Origin: DASYLJ01 sp964432595
GTDB lineage: Bacteria > Desulfobacterota > Binatia > DP-6
Assembly: GCA_964432595.1 (NCBI GenBank)
Contig: CAYSOF010000008.1
Span: 186,001 to 250,000, forward strand
Direction of reading: 5' to 3'
DNA: 64,000 nucleotides
Shown here one piece after another: positions 52,640 through 63,287 of the stretch. The notes beneath the pieces were generated by a model. That model ran no database searches. It was not told the DNA's origin and saw only the letters and a program-made list of their open reading frames with translations. The position numbers and the translations under genes were made by a program. Numbering within the stretch: the stretch's first letter is position 1; the number at the start of each line of letters is the position of its first letter.

Positions 52640-53250
52640 TCAGCGGCCCTGAGCAGCAAGAAATTCTCGGCCCTTGCCCACCGTCGTGTCGATCGGGACC
52701 TTCCGCTGGCACAGCGGACACTCGGCCGCCTCCCAGGACTCGAGGGCCAGGTCGATCAACGCCGTGAGGGCCGGGACGCCCACGTCCGCCGCCGTCACGG
52801 CGCCGCGATTGCACAGCGCCGTCGCGGCCACGACCTGCCCCCCAGCCGCGCGCACGGCCGCGACGGCGTCGCGCAGGGACCCGCCGGTGTTGAGGATGTC
52901 CTCGACGACCAGCACCCGGCGCCCGGCCACCACCCGATCGTAGCCGCGCCGCAGCTCGAGGCCGCCGCCCGCCGCCTTCTCGGCGTAGACGGCGAGGATG
53001 CCCAGGTGATGCGCCGTCCACTGCGAGAGGATGATGCCGCCCATGGCCGGCCCGCAGACCACGTCGGGACGGAACGGCCGCGCGACGTCGGCCATCAGCC
53101 GGCACAGCTCGGAGACCCGTTCGGTGTGCGGGTAGACCGCGTCTTTGTTCACGTAGGCGCTGCCGTGGCGGCCCGACGTGTAGACGACGTGGGTGCCGTT
53201 CAGCACGGCGCCGGCGTCGGAGAGGATCTCGGCGGCACGGATGGCCGGGG

Positions 53251-53254
<4 letters not shown>
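52640..53254 (-). CDS. pyrE: Orotate phosphoribosyltransferase
   Basis: A 204-residue enzyme of pyrimidine synthesis that joins orotate to PRPP to form OMP. RRVLVVEDILNTGGSLRDAV is the PRPP-binding motif; VYTSGRHGSAYVNKDAV and GPAMGGIILSQWTAHHLG also match PyrE. ECPLCQRKV near the C-terminus is a Cys-x2-Cys found in a subset of the family. The ATG at 53254 overlaps the prfB TGA by four bases, so it is coupled to translation of release factor 2. Confidence 0.9.
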
Positions 53255-54394
<1,140 letters not shown>

Positions 54395-54445
54395 GGCGGC
54401 GCACGATAGCGGACGCAGGCGGGGCAGGCGAGCCGGACGCGTCGC

Positions 54446-54877
54446 TCAGTCGGTTGGGGGGTTCGCCGCAGGAACCTCGAGAATGGCGGTCGCGGTCGCC
54501 GACGCCACCCGCAGGAACAGCGCCCGCTGCGACGGCTTCATGGCGCGGTACCAGTCCATCAACGCGACGAGCCCCGTATCGAGGTCGGATCCCGAGGCGT
54601 GGCTGCCGGCGGCGGTCAGATCGACGAGGGCGCCCATATCCTGGGGGAGCTCCGAACGCGGCATCGTGGCCAGCGGTGCCCGCAACGCCGCCAGCACGCG
54701 CAGGACACCGACGAGCGGCGTCGACAGGCCGCGTGCCGACTCGAGCCGGCTGACGGCGCCCTGGCTGACGCCGGCCAGGTGCGCGAGCTCCGCCTGCGAA
54801 ATGCCGGCGAGCTCCCGAGCGCGACGGATCGCGCTGCCGAGTCCTTGCATCCACACCTTCCATTCACGGTGGGGCAT
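54446..54877 (-). CDS. XRE-family transcriptional regulator
   Basis: A 143-residue protein. The helix-turn-helix (LGSAIRRARELAGISQAELA, LAGVSQGAVSRLESA) lies at residues about 10-65. The rest is helical (LVALMDWYRAMKPSQRALFL) with no known effector fold. The ATG at 54877 is preceded by TGGAGG about 6 bases upstream, so an upstream in-frame ATG at 54976 is unlikely. It is divergent from modA and 51 bases upstream of prfB; it may control either, but no operator is evident. Confidence 0.8.
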   Translation of the reverse strand: MPHREWKVWMQGLGSAIRRARELAGISQAELAHLAGVSQGAVSRLESARGLSTPLVGVLRVLAALRAPLATMPRSELPQDMGALVDLTAAGSHASGSDLDTGLVALMDWYRAMKPSQRALFLRVASATATAILEVPAANPPTD

Positions 54878-54945
54878 CGAGCCTCCAGGCGTTCGCGCTG
54901 GCGTTGCAGCCGTCATTCCACTCTCGCCGGAGGAGGCGCAAGCGC

Positions 54946-54974
54946 TTGACCTGAGCAACCGGCGCGCATACCGC
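54946..54974 (+). promoter_or_regulatory. Leaderless-type promoter for modABC
   Basis: TTGACC, 17 bases, TACCGC, then 7 bases to the ATG at 54982. No ModE palindrome or Moco riboswitch seen. Confidence 0.5.
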
Positions 54975-54981
54975 ACCGACC

Positions 54982-55716
54982 ATGACGCGATTCCTGGCGC
55001 TGCTCGTGGGCCTCGTCCTGTCCACGGTCGCCGCCGCGGAAGAGCTTCTCGTCTTCGGCGCCGCCAGCCTGACGGACGCGCTGACGACCATCGGCCGGTC
55101 GTACCCGTCGCCGGTCGCGCTCAGCTTCGGCGCGTCGAACGACCTCGCGCGCCAGATCCGTGCGGGCGCGCCCGCCGACGTGTTCTTCTCGGCGGACGTG
55201 GAGCAGGTGAACGGCCTCGAGCTGGACGGCCTCGTCGTTCCGGGCACGCGGCGCGACGTCCTGTCGAACGTGCTCGTCGTGATCGTTCCCAAGGACTCCA
55301 CGCTGACGATCGGCGGTCCGGCCGACCTGGTGAAGGCTCCGCGGCTGTCGCTCGCGAACCCGGACGGCGTTCCCGCCGGCAGGTACGCGCGCGCGTGGCT
55401 GCAGTCGCAGGGCGTCTGGGACCGGATCGCTCCGCACGTGGTCCCAGCCGCGGACGTGCGCGGCGCGCTCGCCGGCGTCGCGTCGGGCAACCTCGACGCG
55501 GGGATCGTCTACCGCACGGACGCCGCGATCTCGAAGGACGTGAAGATCGCGTACGAGGTCCCGCGCGCGGACGGCCCGGCCGTCGTCTATGCGCTCGCGG
55601 CCGTGAAGGCGTCGAAGCAGCCGGACGCGGCCGCGAAGCTCGCGACCCATCTCGCCGGCCCGGAAGCGATGGCGGTCTACGAGCGCTTCGGGTTCGTCCC
55701 GCTCTCCGCCCGGTGA
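54982..55716 (+). CDS. modA: Molybdate ABC transporter, periplasmic binding protein
   Basis: A 244-residue protein with a signal peptide (FLALLVGLVLSTVAAA). LLVFGAASLTDALTTIGRSY, SFGASNDLARQIRAGAPAD and DVFFSADVEQVNGLELDGLV are ModA hallmarks, including the serine and backbone loops that bind molybdate or tungstate. It delivers the anion to ModB. The modB ATG overlaps its stop by one base (TGATG). Confidence 0.92.
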   Translation: MTRFLALLVGLVLSTVAAAEELLVFGAASLTDALTTIGRSYPSPVALSFGASNDLARQIRAGAPADVFFSADVEQVNGLELDGLVVPGTRRDVLSNVLVVIVPKDSTLTIGGPADLVKAPRLSLANPDGVPAGRYARAWLQSQGVWDRIAPHVVPAADVRGALAGVASGNLDAGIVYRTDAAISKDVKIAYEVPRADGPAVVYALAAVKASKQPDAAAKLATHLAGPEAMAVYERFGFVPLSAR

Positions 55717-56396
55717 TGCCGGCGAGCGAAGCGCTCGACGTCGTCCTCTTCACGCTGCGCATCGCCGCGCTCGGCACGGCGCTTCTCCTCGTCCCCGGCA
55801 TCGCGGTCGCGTACGCCCTCGCGCGCTACGACGGTCCGGGCAAGGGCGCCCTCGAGACGGTCCTCGCCCTGCCGCTCGTGTTGCCGCCGACGGCCGTCGG
55901 CCTCGTCCTGCTCGACCTCCTCGCACGCAACGGGCCGTTCGGCGGCTGGCTCGTCGGCCACGGCATCGAGATCCTCTTCACGTGGAAGGCGGTCCTGCTG
56001 GCGACGATGGTCATGTCGTTTCCCCTGCTCGTCCGCTCGGCGCGCACGGCGTTCGAGGAGGTCGACCCGCGGCTCGTCGGCATCGCGCGCACGCTGGGCT
56101 GCCGGCCGCTCGCGGCGTTCCTCCGCGTCACGCTGCCGCTCGCATGGCGCGGAATCCTCGCCGGCGCCGTGCTCGCGTTCGCGCGCGCGCTCGGCGAGTT
56201 CGGCGCGACGGTGATGGTGGCGGGCAACATCCCCGGCCGGACGCAGACGCTGGCGCTCGCGATCTTCGCCGACACGCAGGCGGGCCGCGACGCGGACGCG
56301 CGCTGGCTCGCCGCCATCACCGTCGCGCTGGCGTTCGTCATGCTGTGGACGGCCGAGCTGGTCACCCGCCGCCGCGGCCGCCGGAGCGCCGCATGA
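55716..56396 (+). CDS. modB: Molybdate ABC transporter permease
   Basis: A 226-residue inner-membrane permease with five to six helices. The coupling loop shows ARALGEFGATVMVAGNIPG (EAA motif), which docks on ModC. LPLVLPPTAVGLVLLDLLAR is typical of ModB. Translationally coupled with modA and, by ATGA overlap, with modC. Confidence 0.92.
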   Translation: MPASEALDVVLFTLRIAALGTALLLVPGIAVAYALARYDGPGKGALETVLALPLVLPPTAVGLVLLDLLARNGPFGGWLVGHGIEILFTWKAVLLATMVMSFPLLVRSARTAFEEVDPRLVGIARTLGCRPLAAFLRVTLPLAWRGILAGAVLAFARALGEFGATVMVAGNIPGRTQTLALAIFADTQAGRDADARWLAAITVALAFVMLWTAELVTRRRGRRSAA

Positions 56397-57448
56397 TCAC
56401 GCTCGACGTCACGCTGCCGCTCGCACCGTTCGCGCTGCAGGTCGCGGCTCGCCTCGCGGGCGGCGTGACGGCGATCATGGGGCCGTCCGGATCCGGCAAG
56501 ACGTCGTTGCTGGAGGCGGTCGCGGGACTGCGCCCGCGCGCCCGCGGCCGCATCGTCGTCGGCGACGACGTGCTGCTCGACGACGCCGCAGGCGTGCGGC
56601 TGCCCCCCGAGCGCCGCCACGTCGGCTACGTTCCGCAGGACGCCGGGCTCTTCCCGCATCTGACCGCGCGCGCGAACGTGGCCTTCGGTGCGCGCGGCGA
56701 CGTGCGCGCCGCCGTCGAGACCCTCGAGCTGGCGCCGTTGCTCGACCGCCATCCCGCGACGCTCTCCGGCGGCGAGCGCCAGCGCGTGGCGCTCGCACGC
56801 GCGCTGGCGACGAGGCCGCGCGTCCTGCTGCTCGACGAGCCGCTTGCGGCGCTCGACGTCGCATTGCGCGAGCGCATCGTGCCGTACCTCCTGCGCATCC
56901 GCGACGAGTGGCGCGTGCCCATCCTCTACGTCACGCACAACGTCGGCGAGACGCTCGCGCTCGCCGACACGGTGCTCGCGCTGCGCGCGGGCCGCGTCGT
57001 CGCGCAGGCGCCGCCGCGCGAGCTGCTCGGCTCGCCGGCGCTCGCCGGTGCGGCCGACGCGGGCATCGAGAACCTGCTGCGCGGACGGGTCGTCGCGCAC
57101 GACCCGGAGGCGGGCGTCACCCGCGTCGCCGTCGGCGACGCGACGATGCTCACCGTACCGCTCGCGTCGACCCACGAGACTGGCGCGTCCGTGACGCTCG
57201 TGGTCCGAGCCGAGGACGTGCTCGTCGCGGTCGAGGCGCCACGCGGCCTCTCGGCGCGCAACGTCCTGCCGGCGACCGTCGAGTCGCTCGATCGTGCCGG
57301 CGCCGACGTCCTGCTGCGGTGTCGGCCGGACGGTCCCGGCGCGGCGTGGGTCGTGCGCCTGACGCCATCCGCGGTGTCGGCGCTCGACGTCGGCCCCGGC
57401 CGCCGGCTCTGGCTCGCCGTGAAGAGCCACTCGATCCGCGTCACCTGA
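56393..57448 (+). CDS. modC: Molybdate ABC transporter ATP-binding protein
   Basis: A 351-residue ATPase: Walker A (GPSGSGKTSL), signature LSGGERQRVALARAL and Walker B VLLLDEPLAALD. The C-terminal 120 residues form a MOP-like regulatory domain (ASVTLVVRAEDVLVAVE) that can bind molybdate and inhibit transport. Last gene of the modABC operon. Molybdenum uptake implies molybdoenzymes elsewhere in the genome. Confidence 0.92.
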   Translation: MITLDVTLPLAPFALQVAARLAGGVTAIMGPSGSGKTSLLEAVAGLRPRARGRIVVGDDVLLDDAAGVRLPPERRHVGYVPQDAGLFPHLTARANVAFGARGDVRAAVETLELAPLLDRHPATLSGGERQRVALARALATRPRVLLLDEPLAALDVALRERIVPYLLRIRDEWRVPILYVTHNVGETLALADTVLALRAGRVVAQAPPRELLGSPALAGAADAGIENLLRGRVVAHDPEAGVTRVAVGDATMLTVPLASTHETGASVTLVVRAEDVLVAVEAPRGLSARNVLPATVESLDRAGADVLLRCRPDGPGAAWVVRLTPSAVSALDVGPGRRLWLAVKSHSIRVT

Positions 57449-57572
57449 CGGGCTGGCACGCACGATGCTTCGGCGGCGCGCGGCACGCAGTCGGCGCCGA
57501 GTTTTCGTGCAGGACCGTCAGGGATTCCGGTCGTCCGTGTCGGACGATCTGACACGCAGCGGGAGGGGGACG

Positions 57573-59675
57573 ATGCGGGCAGTGACGAGGGCGATGTGTC
57601 TGGCGCTGGCGTGTGCGGCATCCGTCCAGGCGGCGGTGATCACGGTCGACACGACGGCGGACGACCTGACGAACAACGGGAACTGCACGCTCCGCGAGGC
57701 AATCCGTTCGGCCAACGCGAACGGCGCGTTCGACGCCTGCGTCGCCGGGAACGACCCCGACGAGATCATCGTCCCCGCCGGCGTGTACTTGCTGGACCTG
57801 ACCGGCAGCCTCGAGGAGTTCGCCGCGACCGGCGACCTCGACATCCGCGACGGCGTGACCATCACCGGCGACGGTCGCGGCGTGACGATCATCGACGGCA
57901 ACGACACCGATCGCGTGTTCGACGTCGATACCGCGGAAGCGGTGCTCCTGCGCGACCTCACCGTCCGCAACGGCGTGGCGACGGGCGATTTCGGCGGCGC
58001 CGTGCTCGCCAAGATGGCGAGCAACCTGCAGCTCGAAGACTGTGCCGTCGAGAGCAGCAACGCATCGGCCGGCGCGGGCGTCTATCACGCCGGCGGTCTG
58101 ACGAGCTCGCTCACGATCACGCGCTGCACGGTCAGCGGGAACGTCGCGACGACCGACGGCGGCGGCGTGTACGCGTATCAGGCGCCCACCGTCATCACCG
58201 ACACGACGATCGACGACAACGACGCGACACAGATGGGCGGAGGGCTCGCCGCGGCAGGCGGCTCGGTCTCGTTCACGGTGAGCGTGCAGCGGTCCACCAT
58301 CTCGAACAACGACGCAGGCAACGCCGGCGGCGGGGTGGTCGCCGCGAACTTCGCGACGGTGATCCTCACGAACACCACGCTCAGCGGCAACTCCGCCGTC
58401 AATACGGCGGGCGCGCTCATGCACACGTTCTCGGACGGCGTGCACCTCCGGAACGTGACGATCACGAACAACGAGACGACCGCGGGCGACGCCGGCGGCA
58501 TCGTGCGCGGCAGCGGCACTGCAGGCATCACGATGCGCAACAGCATCGTCGCGGGGAACACGTCGACCGGCGCCAATCCCGACTGCTTCGGCGCGATCAC
58601 GTCGGAAGGCTACAACCTCGTCGGCACGGTCGGCGCGAGCTGCTCGATCAGCGGGACGACGACGGGGAACCTGACGGGCCCCGCCGATCTCGGTTCGCTC
58701 GCCGACAACGGCGGCCCGACGCTGACGCATCAGCTGCTGGCCGGCAGCGATGCGATCGACGCGGGCGACCCCGCGACGCCCGGCAGCGGCGGAACGACGT
58801 GCGAGACGATCGACCAGCGCGGCTACACGCGGCCGGGCGAGGCGTTCTGCGACATGGGCGCAGTCGAATCGGACGCGACGCCGCCGACCACGACCACCAC
58901 GTCCACGACCACCACGTCGTCGACGACGATCACCTCGACGACGACCACCTCGACGACCAGCACGTCGACCACCAGCACCTCGGCGATCACCACCACGACG
59001 TCGGTCTCGACGACGACGTCCACCGCGCCGGGATCGTCGTCCACCACGACGACGACGCCGACGTCGACGACGCTCGGACCGCCGCCGTCCTCGTCGACCA
59101 CGCTGCCGCCGCCTCCGCCGCCGCCGTGCATCTCGCCGGCGCCTCCCGGCGACTCGAAGCTCACGATGCAGAAGATCGGCGGTGTCACCGGCGACGAGAA
59201 GCTCGCGTTCCGCGGGTCGGTGCTGCTGCCGGCGGGGAATCCACCGTCGCTCGATCCGTCGACGCAGGGCATGCAGCTCGTCTTCGAGCAGCCCGGCACG
59301 CCGCCGACGGCCTACATGCGCCTGGTCGCCGCGACCGGCCCCGTGCCTCCCGGCGGGCCCGGAACGGGCTGCGATCCGAAGGACGGCTGGAAGGGCCTGA
59401 CGTACGTCAACAAGTCGGGGGCGCTGCCGCCGACGTGCGCGCCCGGCAGCGCGCAGGGGCTGCGGAGCGTGAAGCTCAAGGACAAGCGCGCGAAGGGCCG
59501 CGGCATCTTCGTCACCGTGAAGGCGGTCGGCGCCACGATTCCTCCGCCGACGGGGACGGACGTCCGCGTCGTGATCGTGTTCGGCGCGTCGTCCGAGGCA
59601 GGCGCCGCCGGACGGTGCACCGCCGTCGAGCTCGATTGCACGACGAAGAAGTCGAAGGTGACGTGCGGCGGGTAG
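57573..59675 (+). CDS. Secreted parallel beta-helix protein with Thr-rich linker and C-terminal domain
   Basis: A 700-residue protein with a signal peptide to about residue 20. CTLREAIRSANANGAFDAC is the CSLREA-type motif at the start of a right-handed parallel beta-helix (about 25-435) with repeats such as TTISNN, TLSGNSA and GGGV. A Thr/Ser linker of about 90 residues (435-525) is followed by a 170-residue C-terminal domain (SKLTMQKIGGVTGDEKLAF, DGWKGLTYVNKSG) that aligns, weakly, with the KGYKY domains of other secreted proteins here. GGGAGGGGG precedes the ATG. Probably a surface adhesin or polysaccharide-binding protein; no catalytic motif visible. Confidence 0.8.
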   Translation: MRAVTRAMCLALACAASVQAAVITVDTTADDLTNNGNCTLREAIRSANANGAFDACVAGNDPDEIIVPAGVYLLDLTGSLEEFAATGDLDIRDGVTITGDGRGVTIIDGNDTDRVFDVDTAEAVLLRDLTVRNGVATGDFGGAVLAKMASNLQLEDCAVESSNASAGAGVYHAGGLTSSLTITRCTVSGNVATTDGGGVYAYQAPTVITDTTIDDNDATQMGGGLAAAGGSVSFTVSVQRSTISNNDAGNAGGGVVAANFATVILTNTTLSGNSAVNTAGALMHTFSDGVHLRNVTITNNETTAGDAGGIVRGSGTAGITMRNSIVAGNTSTGANPDCFGAITSEGYNLVGTVGASCSISGTTTGNLTGPADLGSLADNGGPTLTHQLLAGSDAIDAGDPATPGSGGTTCETIDQRGYTRPGEAFCDMGAVESDATPPTTTTTSTTTTSSTTITSTTTTSTTSTSTTSTSAITTTTSVSTTTSTAPGSSSTTTTTPTSTTLGPPPSSSTTLPPPPPPPCISPAPPGDSKLTMQKIGGVTGDEKLAFRGSVLLPAGNPPSLDPSTQGMQLVFEQPGTPPTAYMRLVAATGPVPPGGPGTGCDPKDGWKGLTYVNKSGALPPTCAPGSAQGLRSVKLKDKRAKGRGIFVTVKAVGATIPPPTGTDVRVVIVFGASSEAGAAGRCTAVELDCTTKKSKVTCGG

Positions 59676-59735
59676 CGCCAGCGTAAGGCTTACATCGCCG
59701 CGGTGCAGGACACCGCGTCAGACGGCAGCGCACGA

Positions 59736-59768
59736 CGCCCGTGCTGCGCTTTCGGCGCGGCACGGGCG
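59736..59768 (+). terminator. Strong GC hairpin before the 24-aa gene
   Basis: CGCCCGTGC and GCACGGGCG form a perfect 9-bp stem, extended inside by GCGC/GCGC around a TTTCG loop. It follows the beta-helix gene by 60 bases. No U-run follows, so it may be a weak terminator or a leader hairpin of the next small gene. Confidence 0.45.
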
Positions 59769-59799
59769 TTGCTGATCCTCGGCTCAGGAGGACCAGCCC

Positions 59800-59874
59800 A
59801 TGTATTACGGCTATGGACTCGGCGGTATCGTCGTCCTGATCCTGTTGATCCTGCTCCTCACCGGACGGCTCTGA
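59800..59874 (+). CDS. 24-residue membrane peptide
   Basis: MYYGYGLGGIVVLILLILLL plus TGRL, then TGA. An exemplary Shine-Dalgarno (AGGAGGA) sits 8 bases before the ATG, unusual for this window, which argues for real translation. A Tyr/Gly start and a single Leu/Ile membrane helix resemble the YjcZ/DUF3309-type tiny membrane proteins. Function unknown; perhaps envelope stress related. Confidence 0.65.
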   Translation: MYYGYGLGGIVVLILLILLLTGRL

Positions 59875-59924
59875 CCGCACATCGCGCCTTGACGGGCCGG
59901 CGGGAGCACGAGAGGCTCGGCGTC

Positions 59925-61121
59925 ATGCGGATCCGTCCTCTCGTCACCGTCGGCTTCGTGGTCGCCCTCGTCGGCCTCGCCCGCGCGCAGGCCGAGAACC
60001 CCTACCCCGGCTACCACAGCGCCACGTACGCCGACCCGGCCAACTGGCTGTGCCGTCCCGACAAGGACGACGTCTGCGATCACGGCCTCGACGCCTCGAT
60101 CGTCAAGGCCAACGGCAAGGTCTCGATCGATCGCTTCGCGCCGGCGAAGAAGCCGAAGATCGACTGCTTCTACATCTACCCCACGATCTCGACCGATCGC
60201 GGCGGCAACAGCGACTTCGTTCCCGGCGCCGATCAGGAGCTGTTCGTCGTCGCGCAGCAGGCGGCGCGTCTCGGTGAAGTCTGCCGCGTGTTCGCGCCCG
60301 TCTACCGCCAGATCACGCTGACGGCGCTCGGCTCCATTCTCGGCGGCAATCCGATCCCGTTCGATCCGGAGCTCGCGTTCGCCGACGTCGTCGACGCGTG
60401 GAAGCACTACGTCGCCAACGACAACGGCGGGCGCGGCGTCGTGCTGATCGGTCACTCGCAGGGCGCCGGCCAGCTCACCTCGCTGTTGCAGGAGGAGATC
60501 GACGACAGCCCGGTCCTGCGCGACCGTCTCGTGTCGGCGATGCTGCTCGGGACCAGCTTCCAGGTGCCCCTCGGCGGCGGCGACGTCGGCTGCTCGCTCC
60601 AGAACCTGCCGCTCTGCCACCGCGAAACCGACACGAGCTGCATCGTCACGTACTCGACGTTCCGCGACGACGCGCCGCCGCCGCCGAACTCGCGCTTCGG
60701 TCGCGCGACGCAGGCCGGCTGCGAGGCCGCCTGCACCAACCCGGCGTCGCTGCGCGGCGGTCGCGCGGCGCTCCATCCCTTCCTGCCGACCGATGCACGC
60801 GCGCTGCCGGTCATCCCGCCGCCGAACCCGCCGCCGCAATGGGTCGACCCCTCGAAGGGCGTGACGATCACGACGCCGCACGTCACGCTGCCCCGGTGGA
60901 TCGAGGGCGAGTGCAAGCGGACGTCCGACGGCTTCGTCTATCTCGCGGTCTCGAGCACCGGCAACGATGCGAAGCGCATCGACGACATCCGCGGCGCCGA
61001 TCTCACGCCCGACTGGGGCCTGCACCTCGTCGACGCGAACGTCGCGATGGGCGACCTCGTCGCGCTCGCGAAGCGCCAGGCGAAGTCGTACTGCAAGCGG
61101 CGCGACTGCCCGGCACCGTGA
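59925..61121 (+). CDS. Secreted DUF3089 alpha/beta hydrolase
   Basis: A 398-residue protein with a signal peptide ending near GLARAQA. ADPANWLCRPDKDDVCDHGL, DCFYIYPTISTDRGGNSDF and the nucleophile elbow GVVLIGHSQGAGQLTSLL identify DUF3089. Ser of GHSQG is the likely nucleophile; the His could be in LTPDWGLHLVDAN. Paired cysteines suggest disulfides. A weak TTGACG-17-GAGGCT ends 7 bases before the ATG. Probably a periplasmic or secreted esterase/lipase; substrate unknown. Confidence 0.88.
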   Translation: MRIRPLVTVGFVVALVGLARAQAENPYPGYHSATYADPANWLCRPDKDDVCDHGLDASIVKANGKVSIDRFAPAKKPKIDCFYIYPTISTDRGGNSDFVPGADQELFVVAQQAARLGEVCRVFAPVYRQITLTALGSILGGNPIPFDPELAFADVVDAWKHYVANDNGGRGVVLIGHSQGAGQLTSLLQEEIDDSPVLRDRLVSAMLLGTSFQVPLGGGDVGCSLQNLPLCHRETDTSCIVTYSTFRDDAPPPPNSRFGRATQAGCEAACTNPASLRGGRAALHPFLPTDARALPVIPPPNPPPQWVDPSKGVTITTPHVTLPRWIEGECKRTSDGFVYLAVSSTGNDAKRIDDIRGADLTPDWGLHLVDANVAMGDLVALAKRQAKSYCKRRDCPAP

Positions 61122-61127
61122 CGACGG

Positions 61128-63251
61128 TCAGGGTCCCGGAACGACGGCGCCGTCGCGCACGAAGACCGGGATCGTGTCGAGCGGGGCGTCGACGGTGATC
61201 CGCCGCCGGCCCTGGAAGACCTGGGTCGGGTCCCAGTAGCTGCGCCAGGTGCCGCGCGGCAGGTAGACGTCGCGCGCGCGCTGGCCGACCTTCCATACCG
61301 GCGCGACCAGCAGGTCGGGACCGAAGAGGTACTGGTCCCACCGATCGACGAGATTCCGGTCGCGACGATCGACGAACGGCATCGGCCGCACGATCGGCAG
61401 GCCGTTCGCCGCGTCCTGCGCCGCCGCCACGACGTACGGCTGCAGCGTTTCCCGCAGCCGCGTGTAGCGGCGGTAGATGTCGATCATCTCCGTGTCGTAC
61501 CGCGGCTCGGTCGGCATGTCCCACGGCGCGTGGGCGCCGGCGCCGCCGATCTCCATGATTCCCGAGAACGCGCTGAACGCGAGCCAGCGCGCGAACACCT
61601 CGCGGTCCTTGAACTGATAGTAGCCGCCGGTGTCGGAGCCCCAGATCGGGATGCCCATGAACGCCGCGCGCTGCTGGCTGATGATGGCGTTGCGCAGGCC
61701 GAGGTCGGTGCCCGGCCCGGTGCCGAGCTGCGTGCTGCCCGGGATGTCGCCGCCCCAGAAGATCGCCCATTGCGACGTGCCGGTGTAGCTCGGCCGCGAC
61801 AGCACGAGGTAGTCGCCGTCCGGAAACGCCGCCGCGAGCGCGTCGTGGTGGATCTGCGCCTGGAGGCGCGGATAGTCGTTGCGGACCTCGCGGCCGGTGC
61901 GGCCGTCGGCGTAGACGTCGCTCGCCTCCGACGGGATGTGCTCCTCGCCGCGGTCGAGCTTGATGGCCTGGATGCCGTACGCCGCCATGAACGCCGCGAT
62001 GCGGTCGCGCCACCAGTCGCGCGCCGCCGCGGTGGTCGGGTCGAGGACGAAGCTGCCGCCGCCGAGGTCCGCGCAGCTCGGCGGCCCGACGGGCCCCGGC
62101 ACATGGTAGCCGAGCTGCTGCGCGGCCGTGCCGTTGTCGAGCGGGCCGTTGCCGCACGTCCACGCGCTGCTCCAGATGCCGAGCCGGTAGCCGCGGCTAC
62201 GCAGCGACGCGAGCGCCGCGTCGACGTTCGGTAGCCGCACGCCGTCCCACTCCCAGCGCGCGAAGCCGAAGTTGCCCGCCAGCACCGGGCGGTCGAAGAG
62301 GTACACGCCGGCCGGGATGCCGAGCATGTCGTACATCGTGACGTCCTCGGCGAGCTGCGCGTTGACGAGCATGCCGTCGAGCAGCGCCGTCGGCCCGCTC
62401 GCGAGCTCGCCGCGCCAGCGCCAGTGCAGGAACGCCCAGTCCGGCGGCACGAACGGCCGGCCGTTCAGCGCCGTGTACTCGTCGAGGATCGTCGCGTACT
62501 CCGGCCCGACGAAGACATGGAAGACGAGGCGCCGCGAGGCCGGCGTCGTTCCGGCCTCGAAGCGGAAGCGGACGGTGCGCGAATCGGTCTTCGCGAGATC
62601 GAAGAGGCCGAACGTCGTGCCCGCGACGCCGAGACCGTAGCCGCGCGACGACTGGAAGAACGGCGCGTAGATCGAGAGTGTCGGGAGAATGCGCATCTCG
62701 ACGGTCTCGCCGCGGCGGTCGAGCGAGCCGACCTCGGGCGGCGCGTAGTCCTCGATCGCGAAGTCGAGCACGCCGGGTGCCACGACCGGCGAGTCGCGCA
62801 GGCGCTCGGTGAGCCCGTAGATCGCCTCCTGCCGCGGCGAGCGCAGCCGCTCGCCGAACGCCGTCACCGATTCGGGCGCGGGCGGGTCGAGCGCGACCTC
62901 GATGGTGCGCTCGGTGAGGAACCGCACCGTGACGATCGCCGGGAGGCCCTCGTCGGTATCGACCTCCAGCGCCACGCCGTCGGCGAGCGCCGTGGTCCGG
63001 CGCACCGCGCCGAGCTCGTGCACGACGCCGGCGCGCTCGTAGAAGAGACCGCCGCGCCCGTGCTCGCGCAGCAGCGTCGCACCGCGCTGTCGGTCGCGAA
63101 TCGCCAGCCGCAATGGACGCAGGTCGATCTCGGCGCGCGCGACGGCGGACTCCACGCGCGCCATGCCCATCCCGGGTCGCACGTCGATGGCGGCGACCGA
63201 CGGATGCGGCAGCAGCAGGCCGGTGAGGAGCGCGGCGACGGCGAGGCGCAT
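61128..63251 (-). CDS. Secreted glycoside hydrolase family 31
   Basis: A 707-residue enzyme with a signal peptide (to about residue 20). The catalytic nucleophile is D433 in IQAIKLDRGEE and the acid/base is D502 in FWGGDIPGS, as in GH31 alpha-glucosidases/alpha-xylosidases. WAFLHWRWRGELASG and PIWGSDTGGYYQF also fit. The C-terminal beta domains begin after MPFVDRRDRNLVDRWDQYLF. It converges on the DUF3089 gene. It releases alpha-linked glucose or xylose outside the cytoplasm. Confidence 0.9.
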   Translation of the reverse strand: MRLAVAALLTGLLLPHPSVAAIDVRPGMGMARVESAVARAEIDLRPLRLAIRDRQRGATLLREHGRGGLFYERAGVVHELGAVRRTTALADGVALEVDTDEGLPAIVTVRFLTERTIEVALDPPAPESVTAFGERLRSPRQEAIYGLTERLRDSPVVAPGVLDFAIEDYAPPEVGSLDRRGETVEMRILPTLSIYAPFFQSSRGYGLGVAGTTFGLFDLAKTDSRTVRFRFEAGTTPASRRLVFHVFVGPEYATILDEYTALNGRPFVPPDWAFLHWRWRGELASGPTALLDGMLVNAQLAEDVTMYDMLGIPAGVYLFDRPVLAGNFGFARWEWDGVRLPNVDAALASLRSRGYRLGIWSSAWTCGNGPLDNGTAAQQLGYHVPGPVGPPSCADLGGGSFVLDPTTAAARDWWRDRIAAFMAAYGIQAIKLDRGEEHIPSEASDVYADGRTGREVRNDYPRLQAQIHHDALAAAFPDGDYLVLSRPSYTGTSQWAIFWGGDIPGSTQLGTGPGTDLGLRNAIISQQRAAFMGIPIWGSDTGGYYQFKDREVFARWLAFSAFSGIMEIGGAGAHAPWDMPTEPRYDTEMIDIYRRYTRLRETLQPYVVAAAQDAANGLPIVRPMPFVDRRDRNLVDRWDQYLFGPDLLVAPVWKVGQRARDVYLPRGTWRSYWDPTQVFQGRRRITVDAPLDTIPVFVRDGAVVPGP

Positions 63252-63257
63252 GCACGA

Positions 63258-63287
63258 TCGCTACGGGATCGCGCCCTCGGGCGTCAA
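63258..63287 (-). promoter_or_regulatory. Leaderless-type promoter for GH31
   Basis: Minus strand: TTGACG, 18 bases, TAGCGA, then 6 bases to the ATG at 63251. Its -35 covers the stop codon of the preceding gene. Confidence 0.55.
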
